Position numbers and translations under genes: made by a program. The notes below the pieces were generated by a model, which was not told the origin of the DNA, made no database searches, and saw only the letters and a program-made list of their open reading frames with translations. From Anaerolineaceae bacterium (GTDB taxonomy: Bacteria; Chloroflexota; Anaerolineae; Aggregatilineales; Phototrophicaceae), in contig REDR01000048.1 in the NCBI GenBank assembly GCA_007693385.1, positions 33,176 to 97,175 on the forward strand: a stretch of 64,000 nt of DNA. Reading direction: 5' to 3'. Shown here one piece after another: positions 18,016 through 26,590 of this stretch. Numbering within the stretch: the first letter of the stretch is position 1; each line of letters starts with the position of its first letter.

Positions 18016-18167
18016 GGCGATCATCTCCCCTAAGATTTTGCGATCAGAAAAAGCCATTATAACGCCTGTGCGGGGGACTACGCACCATGCAACCGGACAA
18101 GCGATCCCCACGTAATAGTCTCATGAACTGAATAACCAGAAACATTACAGGGGAGCGATTAGAAACA

Positions 18168-18905
18168 ATGAGCAAAAATGACATCGTACTACGTACAACT
18201 GACCTGACCAAGCGCTTTAAGTCCGGCGAGATGACAGTGGACGCCCTGCGCGGGGTCAGCTTTGAAATCAAGCGCGGTGAATTCATCGGCATCATCGGCC
18301 CATCCGGTAGCGGTAAATCGACCTTGCTGGGCATCATTAGCGGGCTGGATACGCCGACATCGGGCACGGTGGAGATCGACGGTGTGGACATCACCCGCCT
18401 GAACGAGCGCAAGCTGACGCGCATCCGTAATGAGAAAATCGGCTTCGTGTTCCAGTCGTTCAACCTGATCCCGACATTGACCGCGCTGGAGAACGTCGCG
18501 TTGCCGGTGCAATTCGCCGCCAAGCGCAAAGTCAACCCGCACAAGCGAGCGCGGGAATTGCTGGACATGCTAGGGCTGGGTGATCGCATGGGACACCGCC
18601 CTACCCAGCTATCCGGCGGGCAACAACAGCGCGTCGCCATCGCCCGCGCCCTCGCCAATGATCCGGCGATACTGGTCGGCGACGAGCCGACGGGCAATCT
18701 GGACACCGAGTCTAGCGGCATGGTGATGCAGGCGCTCAAAGATGTTCAGCGCGACATGAATACCACCGTCATTCTGGTGACGCACGACATGGGCGTGGCC
18801 GGACTGACCGAGCGCCTCATCACGCTGGTTGATGGCGCGATCACAGACGAAACGGATGATATACGCACCGCTACCGGCACGCACTTCGCCGTCAGCGCCG
18901 ACTAA
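18168..18905 (+). CDS. ABC transporter ATPase, LolD/MacB type
   Basis: 245 residues. The Walker A is [10 protein letters not shown]-loop is in [18 protein letters not shown], the signature is LSGGQQQR, Walker B is [12 protein letters not shown], and the switch His is in ILVTHD. The GNLD after Walker B and the [19 protein letters not shown] stretch mark the MacB/LolD/FtsE class, which drives mechanotransmission rather than import. The partner double-FtsX permease starts 22 nt after the stop. The pair likely extrudes lipids, peptides or lipoproteins; the substrate is unknown. Confidence 0.93.
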   Translation: MSKNDIVLRTTDLTKRFKSGEMTVDALRGVSFEIKRGEFIGIIGPSGSGKSTLLGIISGLDTPTSGTVEIDGVDITRLNERKLTRIRNEKIGFVFQSFNLIPTLTALENVALPVQFAAKRKVNPHKRARELLDMLGLGDRMGHRPTQLSGGQQQRVAIARALANDPAILVGDEPTGNLDTESSGMVMQALKDVQRDMNTTVILVTHDMGVAGLTERLITLVDGAITDETDDIRTATGTHFAVSAD

Positions 18906-18927
18906 CACGACGAACGGACGACCTAAC

Positions 18928-21741
18928 ATGATCGAAAAACTGCGTTTCTATTTCAAGCACTCGCTCAACGATATGCGGGTGAACGCCCAGCGTACTTTCT
19001 TCGCCCTGCTGTGCATCGGCGCGGGCGTGGCCGCCATCGTCAGCTTGCAGACGCTGGCCGTGATGATCGAAGGCACGCTGACCGGCAACTTGCAGGAGCA
19101 AAATCTGGGCGACATCAGCGCCAGCTATGAGGGCTTCACCTTCGCCGGGCCGACATTCGGCGAAGAGGAAGAAGAGATCGACGAGCGCGTGACGCCGGAA
19201 GAGCGTAACCGCGCTATCGAACGTGACCGCGAAGCCGGATTCTTCGATGCGCTTGAACAAACGTTCGGCGGCTTCGGCGTCACGGAGGAGCGGCTCAGTC
19301 AGGTCGGGCTAGAGGCAATGACCGCCAGCCTGCAAGACGAATTCGGCGATCTGGTCGATGTCACCTTCCGGATGCGTCTGGCCGATTTCGGTCAGGTGTT
19401 TATCGGCAACGGGCCGGGCGTCAACGTCATCAACGAGGATACCGGCATATTGGAGTCCAACTTCTCCCCCATCGTGACCGATCCGGCGGTATATCCGTTT
19501 TACGCGGAGATCGTGCTGGATGATGGGCGCACGCTGGCGGAAGCCTTCGTCGCGCATAACGGCGAACGGCACGGCATCGTCGTCTCCCGCGATGCGGCGC
19601 GGGCGCTGGAAGCCGAAGTCGGCCACACGCTGACGCTGGACGGCTCGAACGGCGAATTCACCCTGCTCGGTGTTGTGCCGACCGATACCGAAATCCGTAA
19701 TCTGATCGACGGTTTTCAATACGGGCTGTTCGGCATGTATTACTACATCGACTCGGCGGCGCTGGATACGTTCGGCGATGTGCCGCTTTTAGTAGATCAA
19801 ATGTTCTTGCGGGTGAATGACGTGGAGCGCGTCGAGGATGTGTCGCTTTTCATGTGGCGCAACTTCCCGTATATGGCGCAGACCACGACCGAAGACCTGC
19901 GGCGACAGAATAGCGAGATCGCCGAAAATCTGGATACGCTGGTCACGGTGATGGGCTTGCTCGGCCTGTTGCTGGGTAGCGTCGGCATCATCAACACGAT
20001 GCAGGTCGTGGTGCGGCGGCGCACGGTGGAAATCGCCGTGCTCAAGACGCTGGGCTTGCAAGGCAATCAGGTCACATGGCTATTCCTGACACAGGCGTTC
20101 ATCATGGGCGTGATCGGTAGTGTGCTGGGCGTGGTGTTGGGCTGGTTGATGGTGTTCGTCCTGCGGGCATCGGCGGAAGGCGTATTGCGTCAGGGCATCG
20201 AGTTTGTGATCGCGCCGTCGGCGGTGGTCAATGGCTTGATCGTCGGCACGCTGGTGACAACCGTCTTCGGCTTCCTGCCGACGCTGAGCGCCGGACGGGT
20301 GCGCCCGGGCGTGGTGTTGCGCCCCGATGATGTGGTCATGCCGCGTGCCGGTTGCTTCGCCACGATAATCACGCTGGCCGGAATGGTGATCGTGCTGGCG
20401 TTCATCGCGCAGACCATTCTCGGCACGCAATTCTTGATCGCACTGGGCGTCGTGGCCGGTGCGTTCGTCGCGGCGGGTATCATCTTCGTGACGCTGTGGG
20501 TGTTGATCTGGCTGGTCGGGCGCTTCCTGCCATCGTTTGGCGTGGTCGATGTCAAGCTATCGAAGCGGCAACTGCTGGCTTCCAAGCGGCGCGGCGCGGT
20601 GACGTTGCTGGCGCTGGTGGTGGCGGTGTTCTCGTTGAGTACCATCACGCTATTCGCGGATAGTTTCTCCAACCTGCTCAACAGCCTGTTGACCGACGAG
20701 AACGCGCAACCGGTCATCATCCAATCGGTGATGCCACGCGGTAACGAGCGCATCGAGCAAATCCTGCGCGATAGCGAAGAAGTGACCAGCTTCAGCGTGA
20801 CGCGCACCTACAGCAATGTGCAATTCGGCGGCGCGGTACGGGTGGACGGCACGCGCCTCAGCCGCGAGCAGATGAACGCGCAGTTGCCTAATGGTCAACA
20901 GCCGTTCGATGACTTTGCGATGGGCTACATCGGCGCCTACACCGTCGATCAACTGCCGGATACGCCGATCATCGCGGGCGTGAATCTGGACGAAGCGCCA
21001 CGCGGCGAGCATATCCCGATGGTGGTGCCCGAAACCGAGTACACGAAAACCGGATTGATCGCGGTGGGCGATGTGCTGATCTTCCGCGTCAATGCGCGTG
21101 AATTGCTGTTTGAGGTGGTCGGTATCAGCGAATACGACCCGTTCGGCTTCAGTCTGGATACGTCGGTCGCGTCGATCAGCGTCGCGTGGGAGGCGATGAG
21201 CGAAACCGGCTTGCAACCGGACGACATCAACTTCTCGGCGGCTATCGCGCCGGAGGATGTCAACGTGGTGCGGCGGGCGCTGAGCGATGTACCGGGCACG
21301 TTCTTGTTCGACACGCGCAATCTGGAACGGCTGATTAACGTCCTGCTGGATCAATTCCGCGCCTTCCCGACGCTGGTCGCAATACTCGGTCTGGTGGTGG
21401 GCGGCGTGGTGATCGCTAACTCGGTAGCGCTGGCGACGCTGGAACGCCGCAAAGAGATCGCGGTGATGAAAGCTGTCGGCCTGCAACGTGAGCGCGTCCT
21501 GCTGATGCTGTTGCTGGAAAATGGCCTGCTGGGATTGGTCGGCGGTCTGCTGGGCGTGGGTACCGGCCTGCTGACGCTGATCGCGCTATCGACCAGCATC
21601 GCGCTACCACTGGATGTCATCCCGTTCGGCGTCGCCTTCCTGCTGATGAGCCTGTGTATCGTCGTGGCGATCATCGCGGCGCTGACAACCGCGTGGGGTG
21701 CATCCGGCGAAAAGCCGTTGAACGTCCTGCGTTACGAATAA
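18928..21741 (+). CDS. ABC permease with two FtsX domains
   Basis: 937 residues from the ATG at 18928; the earlier in-frame ATG at 18829 lies inside the ATPase gene and reads junk. A first membrane helix (about 20-40) is followed by a large extracytoplasmic domain rich in acidic residues. Then comes an FtsX module near residues 340-470 (LLGSVGIINTMQVVVRRRTVEIAVLKTLG). A second helix set, a second extracytoplasmic domain and a second FtsX module follow (ANSVALATLERRKEIAVMKAVG). The two modules fused in tandem match the DUF214/MacB-like large permeases. It works with the ATPase before it. A palindrome with a T-run downstream may end the transcript. Confidence 0.92.
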   Translation: MIEKLRFYFKHSLNDMRVNAQRTFFALLCIGAGVAAIVSLQTLAVMIEGTLTGNLQEQNLGDISASYEGFTFAGPTFGEEEEEIDERVTPEERNRAIERDREAGFFDALEQTFGGFGVTEERLSQVGLEAMTASLQDEFGDLVDVTFRMRLADFGQVFIGNGPGVNVINEDTGILESNFSPIVTDPAVYPFYAEIVLDDGRTLAEAFVAHNGERHGIVVSRDAARALEAEVGHTLTLDGSNGEFTLLGVVPTDTEIRNLIDGFQYGLFGMYYYIDSAALDTFGDVPLLVDQMFLRVNDVERVEDVSLFMWRNFPYMAQTTTEDLRRQNSEIAENLDTLVTVMGLLGLLLGSVGIINTMQVVVRRRTVEIAVLKTLGLQGNQVTWLFLTQAFIMGVIGSVLGVVLGWLMVFVLRASAEGVLRQGIEFVIAPSAVVNGLIVGTLVTTVFGFLPTLSAGRVRPGVVLRPDDVVMPRAGCFATIITLAGMVIVLAFIAQTILGTQFLIALGVVAGAFVAAGIIFVTLWVLIWLVGRFLPSFGVVDVKLSKRQLLASKRRGAVTLLALVVAVFSLSTITLFADSFSNLLNSLLTDENAQPVIIQSVMPRGNERIEQILRDSEEVTSFSVTRTYSNVQFGGAVRVDGTRLSREQMNAQLPNGQQPFDDFAMGYIGAYTVDQLPDTPIIAGVNLDEAPRGEHIPMVVPETEYTKTGLIAVGDVLIFRVNARELLFEVVGISEYDPFGFSLDTSVASISVAWEAMSETGLQPDDINFSAAIAPEDVNVVRRALSDVPGTFLFDTRNLERLINVLLDQFRAFPTLVAILGLVVGGVVIANSVALATLERRKEIAVMKAVGLQRERVLLMLLLENGLLGLVGGLLGVGTGLLTLIALSTSIALPLDVIPFGVAFLLMSLCIVVAIIAALTTAWGASGEKPLNVLRYE

Positions 21742-21772
21742 AAGCACGGGCGGTCAATCAACCGAAAAATGT

Positions 21773-21802
21773 GTAGGGGCGTAGCGTGCTACGCCCTTTT
21801 TT
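21773..21802 (+). terminator. GTAGGGGC palindrome with T-run after the FtsX permease
   Basis: GTAGGGGCGTAGCGTGCTACGCCC followed by T6. The 9-bp stem GGGCGTAGC/GCTACGCCC plus the U-run can act as an intrinsic terminator for the ABC operon. It is also the most complete member of the dispersed palindrome family. Confidence 0.65.
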
Positions 21803-21813
21803 GTATGGGATTC

Positions 21814-21837
21814 GGGCGGGATATATCCCGCCCCTAC
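21814..21837. repeat. GTAGGGGC-type palindrome, GGGATATATCCC core
   Basis: Reads GGGCGGGATATATCCCGCCCCTAC: 9-bp perfect arms GGGCGGGAT/ATCCCGCCC and the family CTAC flank on one side. Nearly the same sequence recurs at 57947-57970. Confidence 0.75.
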
Positions 21838-21865
21838 GAATATCTGACCGGCGGATGGCAATTTC

Positions 21866-21888
21866 GACGCGATACGTCCCGCCGCTAC
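21866..21888. repeat. Degenerate GTAGGGGC-type palindrome
   Basis: GACGCGATACGTCCCGCCGCTAC keeps the CGC-CTAC flank and an interrupted GGGACGTATC core. It is the third family copy within 120 nt, just upstream of the parA promoter. Confidence 0.4.
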
Positions 21889-21889
21889 C

Positions 21890-21919
21890 TTGCCCGAAAT
21901 CGCGCCGAACGGTTAGAAT
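21890..21919 (+). promoter_or_regulatory. Candidate sigma-70 promoter of parAB
   Basis: TTGCCC and TAGAAT with an 18-nt spacer, ending 38 nt before the parA ATG. Both boxes keep 4-5 of 6 consensus bases. Confidence 0.4.
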
Positions 21920-21957
21920 AGGGACAACTTTCCGCGTTAAAAACTGGAAAAAATGCC

Positions 21958-22746
21958 ATGAAAGTAATCTCTTTGTTGAATGAAAAAGGCGGCGTCGGCA
22001 AGACGACCATCGCCATGCATCTGGCGGCGGGGCTGGCGGTTCGCGGTTATCGCACCCTGTTGATCGACGCTGACGCGCAAGCCAACGCCACCGCCGGACT
22101 CGGCCTGCCGGAAGCGCCCGGATTTTATGATTTGCTGGTGCGTCAAGCCAACTGGAACGATCTGTTGCGCGTGCTTCCGGCGGAGATGTACGAGCCGCCG
22201 GACACCCCCGCTAAAGGACTTCTGGCGATGTTGCCGGGCAACGGCGAGACACAGCTGATCGCGCAGAAGATCGACGACGCCTACGCCATCTATGACCGGC
22301 TGGCGGAACTGGAAGACAGTATCGACGTGGTGGTGTTCGACACATCGCCGACGCCCTCGCTTTTGCACGGCGCGATCTATCTCGCGACGGACGCGATCCT
22401 GTACCCGACGCTGTGCGAGACGTTCAGCCTGCAAGGGTTGATGAAAACCATGAAGCATCATGAGAGCTTCGCGGAGAATCGCAAAGCGCAGACCGGACGC
22501 ATGATCCACACGCTGGGCATCGTGCCGACGATGTACCGCGCCAAGACGGTTGAACACAGCGAGAACCTGAACGAACTACGCGGGCGCTTCGGCAATCAGG
22601 TATGGGACCCGCTATCGTTACGCATCACATGGAGCGAAGCCAACACGCTCCGCCGTCCGGTGTTCAGCGTCGCGCCGAACAGTCAGGCCGCGCATGAAGC
22701 ATGGGGCGCGGTAGACCGCGCCATCCGGGAGATCAGCTATGTCTAA
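21958..22746 (+). CDS. parA: ParA/Soj-type partition ATPase
   Basis: 262 residues. The deviant Walker A is in LLNEKGGVGKTTIAMHLAAG, switch I is in DADAQANATAGLG, and Walker B is VVVFDTSPTPSLLHGA. The length without an N-terminal helix-turn-helix places it with the short ParA class (type Ib plasmids and chromosomal Soj). The ATPase forms gradients on DNA to segregate replicons, together with a ParB. The next gene, a ParB-like protein, overlaps its stop by 8 nt. No gidA, gidB, dnaA or rnpA, the usual neighbours of chromosomal parAB, is present. Confidence 0.9.
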   Translation: MKVISLLNEKGGVGKTTIAMHLAAGLAVRGYRTLLIDADAQANATAGLGLPEAPGFYDLLVRQANWNDLLRVLPAEMYEPPDTPAKGLLAMLPGNGETQLIAQKIDDAYAIYDRLAELEDSIDVVVFDTSPTPSLLHGAIYLATDAILYPTLCETFSLQGLMKTMKHHESFAENRKAQTGRMIHTLGIVPTMYRAKTVEHSENLNELRGRFGNQVWDPLSLRITWSEANTLRRPVFSVAPNSQAAHEAWGAVDRAIREISYV

Positions 22747-23974
22747 GCGCGAGCAACGCCGTCAGCAAGGGGCGGCATGGACTGACCAGACCACCGACGA
22801 AGGGCGCAATGCGTCGTCGTCTTTGCGCGATGTGACCGCGCAGGGCTACGGCCTGAACATCGCGCCGAATCAGCAACGCATCATCGCCAAGCCGGTGTCC
22901 ATCTTCGACATTCAGCCCGATCTCGCCCAGCCGCGCCGCACCATTCCCTCCAGCATCCGCACCGCATGGGACGGCGATCCAAAAGGCGTCAAAGCGCTGT
23001 TCATGGTGTGGTGGGGCGAAGTCCAGCGCGAGCGCGGCGAAGCGGCGGGCAAGGACGAACTGCCGTTTGATCTGGGCGCGTATCTGGAAAGCGGGCAGAC
23101 CGAACGCACAGCCGACGAAGACGCCACGCACGAAGCATCCGGGCCGCTAGAGCGTAGCCTGCTACAGATCACCATGCTAGCGGCCAGCATCCGCCGCGAC
23201 GGGCTGATTAATCCGGTGACGGTTGAGCAGGGCAAAAACAGCCGCTACCGGCTGGAAACCGGCGAGCGTCGCTGGCTGGCCTATCACCTGCTCCATGCGT
23301 GGTTTGACGGCCACGACGGGCGGCCTGATGAGCGCGAAGAATGGGATACGATTCCGGCGCGGGTGGTGGAAAAATTCGACGTGTGGCGGCAAGCCAGCGA
23401 GAACAACGCCCGCGACGATCTCAACGGCATCGGCAAGGCGCGGCAGTTCGCGGTGTTGATGATGGACTTGCGCGGCATGGAAAACTTTCGCCCGTTTTCC
23501 GCGTTTGAAAACGAGCAGGATTATTACGCACAGGTCGCGGAGATGGCGTCGCCGTATGGCTCGCGGGAGCAGTTGCTCAACGCGCTGGGCATCAACAGCC
23601 CGTCGGTTTTAACGCGCCTGCGCCACTTCCTACGCCTGCCGCATGAGATATGGCGCGGCGCGGATGATTACAATCTGTCGGAGGAAATATTGGAAGAACT
23701 TTACGGCATCGCCAGACAGGATGTCGATAAGGCGATCCAGCGCTTCCGCGAGATTATTCATGTAAAGAACGTTCGGATTCAGTCCGGCCAGACCAAGCGC
23801 AAAGCGCCACCCACCGAGCCCGGCACGCGCCGTCATTTCACGCTGGTCTTGCGGATGATGAAGCAAGCTGGCAAGGGCAAAAAACAGTCCAACCAGCAGG
23901 CGCTCAAGACGCTGGCGGAACTGCGCGACTGGGTGGATGAACAGGAGCGAATCATCCGCAAGCTAGACTCCTGA
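22739..23974 (+). CDS. parB: ParB-like partition protein
   Basis: 411 residues. The ParB N-terminal domain is recognisable in pieces: PDLAQPRRT (box of the DNA clamp entry), SIRRDGLINPVTVEQG, the nucleotide-binding-like TGERRWLAYHLL, and ENNARDDLNGIGKARQF, equal to the ENxxR box. Between the first and second pieces about 100 residues are inserted, including an acidic stretch after GQTERTADEDATHEAS. A helix-turn-helix follows (EQLLNALGINSPSVLTRLRHFLRLP), then a basic linker and a C-terminal helix probably used for dimerisation. It should load on a parS-like site and activate ParA. No classical parS palindrome was spotted in the window. Confidence 0.85.
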   Translation: MSKREQRRQQGAAWTDQTTDEGRNASSSLRDVTAQGYGLNIAPNQQRIIAKPVSIFDIQPDLAQPRRTIPSSIRTAWDGDPKGVKALFMVWWGEVQRERGEAAGKDELPFDLGAYLESGQTERTADEDATHEASGPLERSLLQITMLAASIRRDGLINPVTVEQGKNSRYRLETGERRWLAYHLLHAWFDGHDGRPDEREEWDTIPARVVEKFDVWRQASENNARDDLNGIGKARQFAVLMMDLRGMENFRPFSAFENEQDYYAQVAEMASPYGSREQLLNALGINSPSVLTRLRHFLRLPHEIWRGADDYNLSEEILEELYGIARQDVDKAIQRFREIIHVKNVRIQSGQTKRKAPPTEPGTRRHFTLVLRMMKQAGKGKKQSNQQALKTLAELRDWVDEQERIIRKLDS

Positions 23975-24166
23975 GCGCCCGCCCTATCGCCGGATTACTC
24001 CGTGATAAGTGCCCCGCCCCACCCCTACCCCATCAGCGCGGATGACCGCCGGATTCACGCCTCCCCCGCCTGAATCTTCGCCTGAATAGCGGGTAGGGCG
24101 GGCGGTGGGGTAGGGCAAGCCGGATTACTCCGAAAACCACTTATCACTCCCGAAATCACTTATCAC
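23975..24166. repeat. Repeat-rich junction between convergent parB and primase-polymerase genes
   Basis: A 14-nt direct repeat GCCGGATTACTCCG occurs at 23989-24002 and 24119-24132. CACTTATCAC occurs at 24138-24147 and 24157-24166 (direct, 19 nt apart, within a wider CCGAAA-YCACTTATCAC unit) and inverted at 24002-24011. GGGGTAGGG at 24107-24115 pairs with CCCTACCCC at 24023-24031. The last CACTTATCAC lies across the stop of the minus-strand gene. It could be an iteron/parS-like site or a two-way terminator. Confidence 0.5.
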
Positions 24167-26285
24167 GATACTTCGCATGTGCCCGCAACCACACCGCCAG
24201 ATAGCCCGCCGGATTGCGAATCGAGCGCCCGCCATCGACTGATTTTTGCAACGAGCGCACCCCCCAATCGACCAGCCGCCCGCCATATTTTTCGACCCAC
24301 TTTTGCGCCGTCCGGCGCGTGACCGCGTGCGCCGGATCAAGCGCCCGCAATGCGCTGTACAGTCGTTCGGCCATGCCATCATTTGCCGACTGCGGCGCGG
24401 CCTCCGGCGCCGGTTGCGGTGTGGACGGGCGGAACGTTCGCGGCGGGATGACTCCACCGCGCCATGCGCCATCGAGCGCGGGTGCGGGCGCGTTCTGATC
24501 GCGTGCGACGGATGGCGTCGGTGCAGAATTGACGGGCGGCGCGGCGATGTGGTGGAACAGCGATTGCGGCGGGTGTGGCGTCGCCGGAATCGGCGCGGGC
24601 GGCATCGCGGCGGGCTGGTCGGCGATCCGGTAATGGTTGGGCTGTTGCGACAGCAACGACACGCGGCGTCCGGCGCGTAATTCACGGCGGGCGATCTCAC
24701 GGCGCGGCGGGTAACGCTTGCCCTTTTCCGTCAGCAGAAATTGACCCCATATCGGCGTATCAGACAAGGCGGCATTCACCCCGCGCTGACTCAATGGTGT
24801 CTCGTGGTAGCACGGCGTCGCCATCACCCCGCACGCACGTTCATAGCGGCGGCAGGTGGTCGGGCTGACGTTCAGCCGTCGCGCTTGCCAGTGGCGGGCG
24901 TACTGTCCGGGCGCACGGCGGATCAATGCGGTGTGCAGGGCGGCGCGGTACGCGGCGGGCGTGCGTAGGTCGTCGGGCGCGATAGTATCCGCGCCGCGCA
25001 AGGGCACGCCGAGCGCATCGCATAGCGCGGTGATCGACGGCATCACGAAGCACAGATGCGGCCTGCCGCGTCGATTTTTTACCGGCTCTGCTACCCTACC
25101 AAACAGGCATTGTTTGGTCTCATCCGCGTAGCGCTTAACAGCGTTAGCATATTTAGAGGGTGGGGTGCGGGGAGGGAGAGATTTCAGCAAGCGCACCGCC
25201 GCGTAGATCGCATTGCGTCCGACGCCGTGCGGCGCGAGCAGGCGGTAAACTTCCGGGGCGTTGAGCAGGCGTCCGGCTTCCACACCGAGCAGAAGCAAGC
25301 CGTCCAACATGCGGGCGACATTCGACCAGCCCCGCGCCAGCAAAGACTCGCGGGCGCTGTTGGGCAGTTGCTCCGGTTCGGTTCGCGGCTTGGCGGGACG
25401 CGGACGCGGCGCTTGACTGAACGCGCTACGGATAGTGCGTTCGGCTTCGGCGTGGCGGCGGGTGGCGGCTTCCGGCGGGTGATCGCCATTCGGCGGTTGC
25501 GCCACATGATCGGGCGTCAGCGCGTCGCAAACTTGAAACTCACCGTAGCCAACATCGCGCCCATAGCGGGCACAGGTGAACAGCGCGTTGTTGCGTCCGA
25601 TGCGCGGCGCGAGATGCTGATACAGCCGTCGCAGATCGCCCAATGATACCGAATCGCGGTTGAGTAGGTCAGGAGTCAGGTCTACGGGCGCTGAATCCGG
25701 CGCTGTGGCGCGATTTCCGGCGTTTTCTGGCGTTTTGCGCCTGATTGTACTGATAAAGCGCGAAATGCGGCTTAAATCGGCTTCTGTGAGTTTTTTGGGC
25801 GGCGCACCGTTGACAACCGCCCACACCTTGCCATTGATGCGCGTATTGGGCGCGACGACATATTGACCATCGCCGCGCAATTCGATGCCGAGCGTCTGCT
25901 GGCCGCGCACCGTCAGATCGCCGATGGCGTAGTAGTAGTGCGGCAGGCCGCGATTGCCGGAGCGCACCGTGAAGGTATCGAGCAGATCGGGGAAGGCGTC
26001 GCGGAAGGCGTCGCCGATTTCGTCGCTGTCGATGTCTACCACGACCACGCCGGAAGCGCGGCCTAACACCACGCCATACGCGCTGAAATAGTCGTGATTG
26101 AGCCATTGGTCATATTCGGCGGGGGTGGGCTGGCGGCGCATGTAAACCGCCCATGAGCGCAACGCGGGCGCTTTCTCCGCGCCGCGCATCAAACCACCGT
26201 TGAGCGGTATCAGTGACCATCCGAGCGCCTGCAACGCCGCTAGATTCTGCCGGATGTCGGTGGTTGTGTGTAGCAGATTAGACAT
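24156..26285 (-). CDS. Primase-polymerase (AEP superfamily) replication protein
   Basis: 709 residues. The N-terminal 190 residues carry the bifunctional primase-polymerase signature: VVVVDIDSDE with metal-binding Asp84 and Asp86, then RSGNRGLPHYYY with His116, and GIELRGDGQYVVAP near 133-146. The centre (about 310-480) looks like helical DNA-binding modules, including a GVGRNAIYAAVRLL segment. A Pro/Ala-rich linker (about 560-630) leads to a C-terminal helical domain ending in NPAGYLAVWLRAHAK, reminiscent of DnaD-like replication proteins. No helicase motifs are visible. Such proteins start replication of plasmids, phages and integrated elements. It is convergent with parAB. Confidence 0.85.
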   Translation of the reverse strand: MSNLLHTTTDIRQNLAALQALGWSLIPLNGGLMRGAEKAPALRSWAVYMRRQPTPAEYDQWLNHDYFSAYGVVLGRASGVVVVDIDSDEIGDAFRDAFPDLLDTFTVRSGNRGLPHYYYAIGDLTVRGQQTLGIELRGDGQYVVAPNTRINGKVWAVVNGAPPKKLTEADLSRISRFISTIRRKTPENAGNRATAPDSAPVDLTPDLLNRDSVSLGDLRRLYQHLAPRIGRNNALFTCARYGRDVGYGEFQVCDALTPDHVAQPPNGDHPPEAATRRHAEAERTIRSAFSQAPRPRPAKPRTEPEQLPNSARESLLARGWSNVARMLDGLLLLGVEAGRLLNAPEVYRLLAPHGVGRNAIYAAVRLLKSLPPRTPPSKYANAVKRYADETKQCLFGRVAEPVKNRRGRPHLCFVMPSITALCDALGVPLRGADTIAPDDLRTPAAYRAALHTALIRRAPGQYARHWQARRLNVSPTTCRRYERACGVMATPCYHETPLSQRGVNAALSDTPIWGQFLLTEKGKRYPPRREIARRELRAGRRVSLLSQQPNHYRIADQPAAMPPAPIPATPHPPQSLFHHIAAPPVNSAPTPSVARDQNAPAPALDGAWRGGVIPPRTFRPSTPQPAPEAAPQSANDGMAERLYSALRALDPAHAVTRRTAQKWVEKYGGRLVDWGVRSLQKSVDGGRSIRNPAGYLAVWLRAHAKYRDK

Positions 26286-26318
26286 CGTTATCCCGCCTTT
26301 CTACACGGGAAAAACGTG
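26286..26318. other. Short leader of the primase-polymerase gene
   Basis: Contains the AAAGGCGGG ribosome-binding site for the minus-strand gene, and a weak ACACG/CGTGT hairpin at 26303-26319. Confidence 0.4.
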
Positions 26319-26347
26319 TTGCCAAACAGCCTTTTGAGCGCTATACT
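26319..26347 (+). promoter_or_regulatory. Near-consensus sigma-70 promoter for the candidate RNA
   Basis: TTGCCA (5 of 6) and TATACT (5 of 6) with the ideal 17-nt spacer on the plus strand, 34 nt behind the start codon of the divergent primase-polymerase gene. The predicted start point near 26354 coincides with the first base pair of the RNA's closing helix. Confidence 0.75.
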
Positions 26348-26353
26348 CGTAGT

Positions 26354-26590
26354 AGTAATTTGTGTGCGTTAAACCTCACTTTCAGGGTGCGGTAATACAC
26401 ACAAACGTTCAAAACAACGTAGTTTGGATGTCCGGCGTCCGAGCCGCTAAAACCGGTTCGGATAACCGCAATCACTTTCGATAGTTATCAGCTAAAGCTG
26501 TCTCTCGTGCGTGGGTTCGCGATGCCGGATGCCCGCCCGTAATTCTGTTTGGCGGCGAAACCACACGAATTACGGGCTTTGCTTTTTTTA
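26354..26590 (+). ncRNA. Candidate structured non-coding RNA of about 235 nt
   Basis: Between a near-consensus promoter and an intrinsic terminator lies a non-coding stretch with nested helices. P1 is 26355-26366 with 26562-26573, 12 bp including one G-U pair, joining the 5' and 3' ends. P2 is 26388-26393 with 26465-26470 (TGCGGT/ACCGCA). P3 is 26439-26445 with 26455-26461 (CCGAGCC/GGTTCGG, one G-U). The strand feeding P1 also takes part in the terminator hairpin, so the two exclude each other. It does not match what I know of tmRNA, RNase P RNA or SRP RNA; a 6S-like closing stem cannot be excluded. Being opposite to the replication gene, it may be a counter-transcribed copy-control RNA. That is inference. 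Confidence 0.6.
26535..26588 (+). terminator. Intrinsic terminator of the candidate RNA
   Basis: GCCCGTAATT at 26535-26544 pairs perfectly with AATTACGGGC at 26568-26577; the 10-bp stem has a 23-nt loop. It is followed by TTTGCTTTTTTT. Confidence 0.75.

Noticed and set aside
18829..18927. N-terminal extension of the FtsX permease
   Set aside because: Lies inside the ATPase gene in another frame; the ATG at 18928 begins the family sequence.
20650..21486. 278-codon minus-strand open frame
   Set aside because: Antisense to the FtsX permease; no motif and no ribosome-binding site.
23975..24170. CRISPR-like array
   Set aside because: Only two or three short repeats with irregular spacing and one inverted; no Cas genes.
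26500..26550. tRNA or tmRNA T-loop (GGGTTCGCGATGCC)
   Set aside because: The arms do not close into a T-stem, and no acceptor or CCA end is present.
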